This document shows, piece by piece, positions 24,040 to 45,892 of a stretch of 64,000 nucleotides of DNA. Positions within the stretch are counted from its first letter, which is position 1; each line of letters opens with the position of its first letter. The position numbers and the translations under genes were made by a program. The notes beneath the pieces are model-generated. The model ran no database searches. It saw only the letters and a program-made list of their open reading frames with translations, and was not told where the DNA came from. The stretch is from Eudorina sp. 2006-703-Eu-15 (Eukaryota; Chlorophyta; Chlorophyceae; Chlamydomonadales; Volvocaceae): positions 1,463,039-1,527,038 of the forward strand of contig BDSI01000009.1 of assembly GCA_003117195.1 (NCBI GenBank), in the 5' to 3' direction.

Positions 24040-24092
24040 CGAACCGTCGCTCTGGCAGCAGCGCAATTTGAAAATGTCTACCAATTTCCTAT
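24040..24092 (+). repeat. Dispersed repeat, family 4 (copy 2)
   Basis: Contains AACCGTCGCTCTGGCAGCAG then GCGCAATTTGAAAATGTCTA then CCAATTTCCTAT. It matches 54160-54213 in inverted orientation almost exactly over about 50 bp, and 53117-53150 over its right half. Confidence 0.85.
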
Positions 24093-24589
24093 GACCCTCA
24101 GCGGTCAACCCCCCATCCCTCCTTTTGCTGGCCGCGCCTCCGTTCCCCCCATCCTTCCTTCCACCTCGATAGAACCAAAGTAGCTTTGCTGTCGTGCATC
24201 GAGATATTATTTGGCGGGGCGCATCGGACGTTGCGCCGCCGCCAAAACGGCACACCGAGCGGCTTCAGGTGCGACTCTGAAGGTCAGTACTTACTTCAAC
24301 CCGGCATTCATGGCGCAACCAAGCCATGTGTCCCATCCATGAGGGATGTCTCCACGGCCTGAAGCCCGAGTCCGGCATCGCTGTGCGCGGAGACGGCACC
24401 CCAGGCCGCACGGCCCAACCGATTCCAGCCTGCCTGTACTCCGCCCCTGCTTGTCCTGAGGCTTGCTGCTTACCGTGTTTTGCCCCTCGTCCTCTTCGCT
24501 TCACCATGCTCAGCCACGCCCTCCACAGCCAAGTCCAACACCCCAGGCATGCAACTCCTTCCATCTTCTCATTGTCCTGTCCACCACAA

Positions 24590-24715
24590 CCACCACCGCC
24601 ACCACCACCGCCACCACCACCGCCACCACCACCACTACCGCCTCTGACCATCCACGGCCATCGCCAAGACTACACCACCGCCACCACCACCACCACCACC
24701 ACCACCACGCACCAT
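24590..24715. repeat. CCA/CCG trinucleotide-rich tract
   Basis: Imperfect (CCACCG)n and (CCA)n runs, interrupted by ~35 bp around 24640-24670. It is not coding in any supported model. Confidence 0.85.
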
Positions 24716-25385
24716 TGCCAGGCACCGGTCAATCATCACCGCCGCCACCCGACCTCTTCACACAGCAGACCTGCTACCGCCACCCATGTTGAGGACGCCA
24801 TGCCAGGGAGCGAGGTCGTGCATCCAATATCCCCAAAGGCCCAAGCCACACCCGGAATGCAGTACACACACGTGTGCATAAGCCATGAGACAGCACACGT
24901 CCGTCTCCAGGTAGATCCAGGGAGGGCGCCCCTGCTGGATCAAATCTTGTTGTATACCCTGAGCAGCCGCTGCAACCCCGGCCCTCAACCCCGGCCAACC
25001 CCGAGAACACGACCCCCTGGCGGTCCCCCAACCGTGATGCGACACCGCACGTCTGCACCGCATGCCGTGCCGCCGTCGAAACGCGGCCTTCACACCCGCC
25101 TCCTCAGGGTCCCCTGTGCAATCCCCCGGCCCACCAACACCCTCGGGCGCGGCGGCATCCACCCCGGCCGGGCAGCACCCCTGGCTGGTGGCAAACCGGG
25201 AAGGGTGGAGAGAGGGGGAGCTCTCGCGCGCGTTGACCCTGCTGGCCTCCCCCCCCACACCCCAACTCCCCACACATCCCAACTGCGCACAGGGGACGTA
25301 CCCAGGTGGCCCCTCGCCTTCCCGCACGGATCTCAAAGGCACCGGGGAACAGAACGCGAGGCCCTGCTGCCTCCGCACACCAAGA

Positions 25386-25520
25386 CGCCGCCGTCCCACG
25401 GGTCTGTGGCCGTCCCACGGTCTGTGCCCCGTCCCACGGGTCTGTGCCCCGTCCCACGGGCCTGTGCCCCGTCCCACGGGTCTGTGGTCCGTCCCACGGG
25501 TCTGTGCCCCGTCCCACGGA
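25386..25520. repeat. 19-bp minisatellite (about 7 copies)
   Basis: The unit GTCCCACGGGTCTGTGCCC is repeated about seven times, with CTGTGGCC/CTGTGGTCC variants. Confidence 0.9.
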
Positions 25521-26455
25521 CCCCAAAGGTTGGTGTGGATCCACCATCGGCCCCACCCATCATGATGCGCATTGTCGTTCGGATGTTGCAGGGCCTCCCA
25601 CGCCCTCTCAACCCTTCCCCCCAACCCCCGTGAGGACTCATGCACGCGGACGAGTCCAGGCAGGGACAGACGCACCCGCACGTGCACTGCACACCGCGAC
25701 TGGCCCGGGCCCGGGCTCGTGCCCACGCTTTCCGCCACAATCACCAGGAGCACATACACATGGGCAGTACAGCAATGGAGGAGGCAACAACAACAACGAG
25801 TACAACCCGGATGGTGACAGCATCACGCAACACAACAAACAATTGAATACCCCGTATTGTGACAACTCACACACGCGTACGTATGTGCCGCGCCATCCGC
25901 AAGGTGCCAGGGACGCCCCGCATCCCTGGTCTGGTTCATGAGACCGCCCCCTGCCCCCCCTGGAACGTTACGCGCCGCGTTTCGGGCGGGCCCGGTCCCC
26001 GAGGTCGACTGGCTGCAGTACCGCGATCTGCCCGGGGGTTGGCGCCCAACCCCCCCCTCCCCGCACACGATCATCCGCAGTACCATCATCACCATCAGCA
26101 TTACCATCATTGTCACCATCACTATCACCATCATTATTACATCAAAGAGCTGCTGCTTACAAGGCTACGTTCTCCGTATTCTCACTCTCTCCCCCCCCCA
26201 CTCCCACACACACTGCCATACCCCAAGCACACACTGGCTGACGGACGAACGGACGGACGGACGCACAGACACGCTCAGTGCCGCTGTTACGGACTTGTGT
26301 TGTCCCCCATGCGATGCAGAGCAGGTCCTCCGCGACGTGGCAGTCCCCAGGCGGTTTACGTCCGCGCCCACCCACCCTCACCCTACACATCCACACATGT
26401 TCCTTGCCTGCCGACGAACACACACACACGGTTTCTTTATATATATACACACACA

Positions 26456-26495
26456 CTTGGTTTGGGTCGGGCGGGTCTCTTTCCTAAACACGCAC
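26456..26495 (-). repeat. Dispersed repeat, family 1
   Basis: On the minus strand it reads GTGTTTAGGAAAGAGACCCG then CCCGACCCAAACCAAGTGTG. It lies just 3' of kinase A, between (AC)n and TATATA tracts. Confidence 0.8.
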
Positions 26496-26728
26496 ACGCA
26501 TTGCCGACGAACATACAACACAGTGAACGGTATGTGATGCAAACATGCCACCCATTATGATCCCACCCTCACGACACCCCAAAACACCTGCACCCTCCAC
26601 CCCACCCCGCCACCCCACCCCGCCACACCTTCTTGCACGAAAGAACTACATACTTAAGAAAACTGGGCCAACGGGCAACCGGCAACTGTCAACGGTCAAC
26701 GGTCCCAGACCTGGCCCGCCCGCTCGCC

Positions 26729-38315
<11,587 letters not shown>

Positions 38316-38610
38316 CTGCGGGCGGGGCAAGGGGGTTCGGGGTGGCGGGGAGGGGTTGGGAGATGGGGACGTGTTTGAGGGGTGGGGTGAGGTGGTGGCT
38401 CGAAGCCCAGTCCCACTGTCCCTGCACGCCGTGGCACAGGACTTCCGTTCTCGCAGCGCCTGATGAGCTGCGTGCCGCGGCTGCGACGGCAGCGGCAGCG
38501 ATCGGCGTCCCCGCGCTTTTGCTTCTGTGGACGCAGATTTTGTCCGTCCATCCGTCCGTCCGTCCGTCCGTCCCACGCCCGGTAGCCCTCAGTGGCCCGA
38601 CCGGACGCTC
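38316..38610. other. Unresolved 5' region of kinase A
   Basis: The first placed exon begins in phase 1 at 38315, so at least one more exon lies to the right. A minus-strand stretch at about 38505-38405 reads as an Ala-rich peptide followed by TEVLCHGVQGQWDW, which is plausible coding, but I found no donor that joins it in phase. A (TCCG)n run lies at 38544-38572. Confidence 0.35.
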
Positions 38611-38611
38611 A

Positions 38612-38788
<177 letters not shown>

Positions 38789-39880
38789 ACGGGAGACCGC
38801 CGAAGCACTTTCCCCGGATACGGGGGAAAGGGGCGTAAGGGGCCTCTGTCCCCTCGCTCTCAACCTAGGGCGCGTGCCCGATCCCCGAGGATCGGTGACC
38901 GCTGTGCCCCCTCAAGGGAGTGGGCGAAGGCCCATCCCGGGCGGTCTGCGCCTCGCAGTCCGCTGTTCAACCTCCTCAAGTCCTTGCAGCACCCAGGGCG
39001 CGTTTCGGAGGCGCGCCCCTGCTTGGTGCGGTAAAACTAGCCTGGTCCCGCGTCCCAACCTAATCGTAATAGTCTGCGCCTCGCAGTCCGCTGTGTGTGT
39101 GGCCACCCCGCGGGCGCTCTCGCATCGTCCGGGCGGCATACCCTCCAGTCCACACGGCCTGTCACACCCCTCTATGCATTCAAGCTTATCCGTATCATCG
39201 TTGAAGAGACGAAACGGGCGTTCAATCCTTGCTGTTGACCGGCCGACCGACCGACCGACCGACTTGACCGCGGGAGCGATCGTGACGACGAATTGCGAAG
39301 GTTGCTCAGTGTCAACACCGTCTGATCAGGCATAAGGCGCTTTGAAGCGGCAAGAGGATAAGGGTGCCCCAAATCTATTTCAGAGGCGGTGCAGTCGGGG
39401 CCGCCGTGAGCATCTGGTTTGACATGGAGACTGAATACCTCTGACGAAAGCACGCACCTGACATGCGACGAGGAACCCATCGCGACACGTAGCGCCTCCA
39501 CGGCATGTACAGCGGCCACATGCCAAGAATTGCAGGAGTTAAGCCGCACGCTGTTGAGCACGTCTCCAACCTGCCGGCAAGCGTGTTCGTGTCGAATGAC
39601 ATCAAAATACAAAAACCGTGCTTGAGCCCTTCACAAACAAGTAATCAAGTGAAAAAGCGCGATAAAAAATTACCGATAACCCAGGGAGTCGAAAACTCCT
39701 TCAGGACAGCGCTTTTTGTCGTTGGCTGGGCTTACCCACGCGCGCTCCTCCTCGACCTCTTTTTCTGGCCGTCCACAGCATAAAGCGCGTAGCCAGTACA
39801 TTGTGCGGTCCACCTCGTCCGGCGCCCTTGCAGTGGCCCGACTGCCGCACTAACGTCGCCAGGACAAGCAGCGCTCAGTG
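38789..39880. other. Intergenic stretch with local duplications
   Basis: TCTGCGCCTCGCAGTCCGCT occurs twice (about 38948-38967 and 39072-39091). A (GACC)n run lies at 39239-39263. No coding feature is supported. Confidence 0.5.
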
Positions 39881-41394
39881 CAAGCGTTGATATGATAAAA
39901 GCTCCAGTTTGGACTGTCAGCGCTCGTGAAAATGCGGGATAAAAAGCGACCGCAGCCGTTTAGTGTATACTGGGTTGAGAGCACGTTTTTACAACATAGG
40001 TTCATTGCTGCAGGTGATAACTTCTCTACGCATCATTGCCATGGTGTTTCATTCGAAGCGGCACATTCAAAAAATGCATGAGCGCTAGTCATAGCAAATT
40101 ATTACAAACGCTCGTACGCGTTAAGAGGCCATCTATGTATGACGACCGGTTACAAGTGATTTTAGATACATGCTTCAGCAAGCATATCTGCTCACTTACA
40201 GTTAAGTCAAAAACTTGGATGTCAAAGCAAGGACCGGCAGAGCCGGCAAGGACCTACGGCATCCGTACTTTTTAATTAGGCACGATGCGACTGTATTCAA
40301 TGAAGTCTCATAATTATCATGTATAGTTATGGGACCTCTTTAGGTTTATGTTGGCGTGATGGTGTTGTTCGTCAGGCAATTTTGTTGTACGTGCAACGTA
40401 CAGGACCCCGTTGTCGCCGTTGACCTGGCGTTGAACCAGATGCGCAGCGTTGGCATGGATAGCTTCCTGCTTTCATCGACCGGTACGCGTTGACTTATAT
40501 TGCGAGTCTCACCTATGTAAATCTATTCGTGACCTATGGAGCTTCCGAAATAAATCATGTGCATTCCCGTAAGCTTCGTATCATGGAACTGAGCTTACGT
40601 TGTGTGCGCAGCATATACTGACAATATCGCTACGTGTACCCGCAAGGCCAAGACCTTGTTTTTGGGCGGGGCCCCAGCGCGAAGCGCGTTCGGGCCGTGT
40701 GTCCGTGTGTCCGTGGGTAACGGCAAAACGTTCATTATCCGCTAAACTAATTCGCTATGTTTGTCATATTAATTGTCCTCTATTGCAAGGTAACTTGGGT
40801 TTGGCTGAAAAAAAATTCTTTGCGCACAAACGGTCAAAGTAAAGCTCCGCGGTCTCCATGGACCCGAGTCAACATCCACCCAACGCCTCTCGCGCTCATG
40901 TTTGTTGCAACAGGTGCCGCGTGATGATTACTTGGATTAAAAATGGGCGGCGCGTGCTAAATTGAACTTCCATAGTGTTCTGATGTTTGATGCCACCAAC
41001 ATCAAGATTTGCCTTTCTGTCCTGCCAGATGAATACAATTCAACAATACATATTGAATCAAAGTTTCAAGATACAAAGGGATAGCATACCGAGTACCAAC
41101 AAGTTCTCCAGTTCCGATGGCCGAAGTCCGGGTCTCACCGCGGCTTTTCGCACCCTGTTTTTGCCTTATATTTGCTATGTAACTATTGATGGCAAACGTT
41201 TAGAGGTTCACGTCTGCTGCGGGCGTGCAACTGAAGGGCTGCATGCTTGCCGACAGACCAAACAACTACAGTTTCACGGCCAAACAAGAATGATTTTACC
41301 CGGTTTTTCCGAGAGGAAAAGAGGGTTATGTCCCTTTCTTTCAGGGGTTAGTTGGGCCTTATGTCGGACCCGTATGTGGGCCCCTGTACACTGT
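39881..41394. other. AT-richer island with no identified gene
   Basis: This part has much lower GC than the rest of the window and a different oligonucleotide texture. It contains one exon-like segment (40404-40482) and an open frame at 40987-41415 (142 codons, plus strand) whose product I do not recognise. A transferred organellar or foreign segment, or an old relaxed intergenic region, are both possible. Confidence 0.4.
40404..40482 (+). other. Candidate orphan exon
   Basis: A GTACAG acceptor, a 79-nt open stretch encoding DPVVAVDLALNQMRSVGMDS FLLSSTG, then a GTACGCG donor. The composition is protein-like and the splice sites fit the window's style. No neighbouring exon in matching phase was found, so it may belong to a decayed gene. 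Confidence 0.25.
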
Positions 41395-41835
41395 ACAGGC
41401 GGTACGCGGTTGTGAGGGACATCAAGGAAGGGGGCCCCGTGCGCCAAGCTCCGTGTGCTCAAGGATACAGAATGTGGATTTGCATTGGCAAGACAAGTTG
41501 CGGCGCGCGTTCGCGTTCATTTGCGTCGGAGCACATGGATGACTGAGCGAGGGACGTTGAGGAAATGGAGGGGCAGCGACGGCTTTGGGCGTCGCCACGA
41601 TAAAACGAATGAATTCCTTTTGGCTGAAAGAGTTGGGTGCGCTTCTGGCATTTGTTTGGGTTCCAGCGTATTGGTTCCAGTAAGGTACCGTAACCGAGGG
41701 ACATGGAGGAAATCAAGGCCCTTCGCCAGGTTCGCTTAGCGCCACGATAGAGCGTAAACATGTGCATTGAATTGACAGGTTTGCGAGCGCGTTGACGTTT
41801 GTTTGGGCCGAAGCGCATTGATTTGATGACTGTTC
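41395..41835. repeat. Diverged tandem repeat, unit about 140 bp, three copies
   Basis: Units begin near 41395, 41530 and 41675 and share GAGGGACATnnAGGAA, a following CGCCACGATAnAnCG-like block and GCATTTGTTTGGG / CGTTTGTTTGGG. Minus-strand translations share YRG...RR..ISS-M/T-SL, which reflects the repeat and is not proof of coding. Confidence 0.6.
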
Positions 41836-41884
41836 GCAATTGGGGAACCAGAAGCAGGCACGGGTAGCACTTAGGGAGGGGGGC

Positions 41885-43620
41885 ATGGGTTGGGTGTACC
41901 CCGAGAAGGCTGGGATGCAGATGGGATTAGGTCAGGATGGGCTTGGCCCGATGGATGGATAGGGATGGATGTCGAACCAGGGGCCGATGGCGCCTGGGAT
42001 GGCCCCTGCATTGCCTCTGCAAATGGGCAACTCCCACATGCGCCCCGCGGCGGTGGCCCGGTGTGGCTGCGGGACGTTTCCCGCGGCGGGTGGTGGGGAA
42101 GCCACCACACGGCAGCGTCACTTCTGGGCCTGCTGCATGGCCCTGGCCGTGATGGGAATTACAGCTGGGGGCTCGGGTGAGCCGGGCGCAGCTCTGGGGG
42201 CTCGGGTTAGCCGCCGCCCCGCGGAGGGCAGCTTCCCGTGTGGGGCCGATCTTGGCGCCGGGTCCTCCCAGTTGGGGGTCCCCATGCGTGGCTGGGGCTC
42301 CGTGGGCTCCTTCCATCCAGTGTTGCGGGTGGCCGGGGGGACCCTGCAGCGTGCAGGGCCGGCCCCCGAGGACTGACGGTCGGTGGGTTTTCTTACGCCC
42401 CGCAGGCGGGCCTGCTTCTGGCCCCGGCTGGGGGCGGTCGTCGGGTGCTTGGTGGGTGAGGGGCTTCCTGCCAGCGACTGCCGCACATCGTCATGAGCCA
42501 GGCGTGGGCGTCCAGGACCTCAAGCTTCAGCGGCGCAGGACGCGTCCGGGGTGGGGGTACTGGACCTTGGGGTGCCTGTGTGGGCGACTTCCCCCATGTT
42601 CTGCATGATCCGTTCCCGGTGCGACCGTGGTGCGTCGCTCGTGCCCCATAGGCAGTGCTGTCCCGCTGGCAGTCTCAGCGTGTTTGGGTGGTTCTGCTGG
42701 CGGGTTCCCGTCCCCGATCGCTTTTTGCGGCGATGTAGTGCGAGAATGCCTCGCTGCTTTGTCGGTGGGGTGCCACAGCTCGTGGGGGTTTCCCCTGTGA
42801 GGCACCGATGACGGATCCCTTTCACGGGGACCGCGCATTTTCGGCTGCGGAGACCTTCCTCTTACGGAACCTGACCGTTATTGGAGATGCAAAATTCGGA
42901 CGTCCAATGAAAACTGATTGATCAGTGCAAATGAGGAATGAATAAGGTAAGGAAGAGGCCTAGATGTCAAGGACGAGATGAGTGACTGTGAATGCCGACC
43001 CCATAAGGGATCAGACGACGTCAGTGTTGTCCTTGGTATTGTCGATCGGGGTCATGTGAGGCGGGGATCGAGGTCCCGGGGCGGACTGTGCTGGTACCTT
43101 CACATGGATTGAGATGCTGTCGGGGGTTTATCAGGTGCAGATGGTGTTTCAGGGCAGAGGGGTCAGGAACGCGCTCGCGTGGGATCAGGCATGGGTGACG
43201 CTTGCCCCTAGAATTGGTGAGGTGCAGATGAAATTGGGCCCGGGTGGGGATGCGGTCGCTGGGGGCATTCCAGCAGGTACAGATAGCACTTCGGCAGGGG
43301 TCAGGTTGGGTGCCAATGGGGGCTACTCCTGCACTTTGAAGGTTACAGACGGGGTCGGGCCCGGGTACGTACGGTAAGCCTTTGCGACGTACATTGCCTC
43401 AAAGCATGGATGGGATGCAGTTGGGGGTTTTCCAGGTATAGGTGGATTACCGGGAGGGGTCCGGGATGCGTGGGTTTGGACATGGGTGGGTTGTACATGC
43501 CCCGAGAAGGTCCGAAATGCAGATGGTATCAGGCAAAGTCGGGCTTGGCCCGAGAGGTCCAACGAAACAGGTGCAGATGGGGCCTGGAAGAACCCCTGCA
43601 TTGCCTCCACGTACGAATGT
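41885..43620. repeat. Pair of diverged segments related to each other (41885-42030 and 43480-43620)
   Basis: Both carry CCCCGAGAAGG ... ATGCAGATGG ... GGGCTTGGCCCGA ... CCCCTGCATTGCCTC in the same order. A third, weaker relative is at 43085-43330. The intervening 42030-43080 is G-rich and has no gene I can support. Confidence 0.6.
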
Positions 43621-44641
43621 TGGCATATGCCGCTAAGACGGTGGAGGCGGGGCGGAGGTGGCACCGGCGGCGGCGGTCGTGGTGGGCAGTGCGCCGGTCA
43701 AAGTAGGAGGACTGCGGCAATGCGCGGATGAGAGTGTGGTTCTTGGCATTGCCGGAGTCATGCGTCAGTGGGGTCGGGCCACGGACCGACTGGACCTTTC
43801 TGTTTCGTGCAGTCAACATGCTACCATGTGGACGTCGTCTACATCGATACACCCTGCTTCGCCGAAATGTATGCAGCATTCATGAGGATTCGTGCTCTCT
43901 TTCATTCAAGTGATGCAATCGGCCCCCTAAACCCTTCTTCACATCCTTTCTTCAAACCTACACAAAACAAAAAGCGGGATCGCCGCAGGCCCTTCTCGTT
44001 GATATCTGCTTGACAGACGGATGTGGTAGTGCAGAGGCGTCTAGCGTTACGGTAATAATGCAGATGCGGTAACCGCCGTCGGCGCGTACTGCAGGTTGGT
44101 TTCGGGGCTACCTACTGCTTGAGCTTGCTCAATCTATGCACGCCGATCCACCTCCAACATCAACGACACCCTCAATGGCACCCTTTCACTCTCTCACACT
44201 CTTGCGTGGTAACAGAGTTTCCGTTGTAAAGCAAACGGCCTGTAAGGGGGCCCCGCCCTTTTTCCGGCTTCAAGGAAGCCGACCCCTACTTGTTGTCAGT
44301 CATGAGTAATCAAGTTCTAGCTCCTCTGGTTACATTCGTTCGAAAACGCCCTGCAACTACAACCACTCTGCTACGACCTGCAAGGGACACCCGTTAGCAT
44401 TTTGTTCGACGCTGGACCAGTGGCCGGTTGTTGCTGCAATGTCCAAACCGGCTTGTCAACGTTCTTTTTGATTGTGCCGTACCCATCTGGATGTGGGTAT
44501 TGCCATGACAACGGTTAAATTCCGAAAGGATTTTCTGTAGGGGGCGTGGTTTCCCTCTGTTGGTGCGTAGGCGCCGAAAGCTGTTCCGCAATCTTTTCCA
44601 ACACGCTCGGGTAGCAGTGCTGCCGGTGGTTCAAACCTTAT

Positions 44642-44700
44642 CGTTAGGGCCTGGGTTGGCAGCCCTTGGCCAGTGCCAGGCCCGGTCAGATATGTAACAC
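44642..44700 (-). repeat. Dispersed repeat, family 5 (copy 3)
   Basis: GGCAGCCCTTGGCC ... GGCCCGGTCAGATATGTAAC, next to ACACACAAA; same orientation as 28467-28526. Confidence 0.75.
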
Positions 44701-45003
44701 ACACAAATAAACGACGCACGGCCCCCTCGTAGGCGTTACCCTGGCGGCGCGGCGCGCAATGTGGGTGGCTCTCACGGTCTGGCAGGGCCGGGTCCTAGGT
44801 ACGGCAGTACTGCAGCGGGCGCCCCCATTGACAGTACTTTGCTCCCCTCGCGGCCTGCCGAGGAGCGTCCAATATGAAGGCGGGTAGCCGCCCACCACCC
44901 ATGCCGGTACTCTCTTGTTGTTATTGGGAAAGCCAACGGGAAACCTTACTAGGCCGATCTCCGCGTGGCGATGGCAGACCCGGTAACCATAGCGCATCAC
45001 CTA

Positions 45004-45054
45004 CAACGGTAGCGGCAGCAGTGGCAAGTTGCTACTGCTGCCGCTGCCGTTGTA
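45004..45054. repeat. Short inverted repeat (hairpin)
   Basis: Arms ACGGTAGCGGCAGCAGT and ACTGCTGCCGCTGCCGT pair with one mismatch around a ~13-nt spacer. Function unknown. Confidence 0.8.
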
Positions 45055-45598
45055 GGGTGGCTACGGCCACTATTTACGGCCACTATCTACGGCCATTGTC
45101 CAAACGTGCTGAAAGTATCTGTCGAAGTACCGGCCACCCAGCTATCAGCCACCTTACCAGCACAACAAAAACCAACAACGTTGGTGGTTGCACCGCACGT
45201 GCCTGCCGCTCCGGCTGTCCACCCAAGTGTGTCGATCATGAAAGCGCAATCGCAAATGAGCACCCAACAAGAGGTGCCCACCCACCTCGGCAGTGCCGCT
45301 GCCCTCGACAACAGAACCGCCGCAGAACAGCAAGGCGCGCGAGACAACACACAACAACGGCAATAACAGTGACTCTGACGGTGTGGGCAACCGTCTAAGA
45401 CCGGTGTGGGCAACCTCAACACTGAAGGCGGCCTGCCTGCCCGGGTGTACGACAAATACGGCAGCGCCTCAGCAACAGCCAGCACTGCAGCAGCAACAGC
45501 GGACACAGCGGACACAGCCGCGGCGCTGGATCCCCGTCTCGTCTGTGCCCAGGGCCCCGCTCCCCGGGCTACGGCCGTGTAAGCGGCAGGCTCATTGA

Positions 45599-45892
45599 CT
45601 GGTCAGGCGCAAGGAAAGGCCCCGACCTCCGCACCCCCTGCCGCGCAACATCTTCACGGGCCAGTTCCACCGCCTTCGCCGTGTCGTCACCGATGTTGAC
45701 AACTTCTGCTCCGAGATCACCAACCTCATCCTCTCGCTCGAGGCGCAGGGCTACCCCCGCCGCCAGCTCCTCGCCAAGTTTGACGCCCTCATCCGCGCCG
45801 CCCCACAATCCTTCTACTATGCACGGCGCACGACCCATCCCGACCTGCTCCGCGTCGTCCGTCAACACCTTCGCCCCGCCGCCGCCGCCTGA
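45599..45892 (+). pseudogene. Remnant resembling the C-terminal region of reverse-transcriptase proteins
   Basis: An open frame ends in TGA at 45890 and encodes RNIFTGQFHRLRRV ... NFCSEITNLILSL ... GYPRRQLLAKFDALI. The spacing (basic F-x-R-L-R start, F-x-x-x-x-x-x-L, then GYP-x-x-x-L-x-x-x-F) resembles the segment after the RT core in several eukaryotic retrotransposons. No RT catalytic block (YxDD) is visible upstream within 600 bp. I therefore read it as a fragment of an element. Family assignment (Penelope-like or LINE-like) is uncertain. Confidence 0.45.

Larger units (their letters stand above)
20945..26728. other. Gene-poor convergent interval between CNX1E and kinase A
   Basis: 5.8 kb between the 3' ends of two converging genes. 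It contains CNX1E 3' UTR sequence (a TGTAA at 21531-21535 is a candidate algal poly(A) signal), an 18-bp minisatellite at 22168-22258, a family 4 repeat at 24040-24092, CCA/CCG-rich tracts at 24590-24715, a 19-bp minisatellite at 25386-25520, a CAT/CAC tract near 26080-26140 and a family 1 repeat at 26456-26495. No reading frame with recognisable protein content or splice logic was found. Confidence 0.6.

Noticed and set aside
25386..25520. CRISPR-like array
   Set aside because: Units are contiguous without unique spacers, and the context is a eukaryotic nuclear genome.
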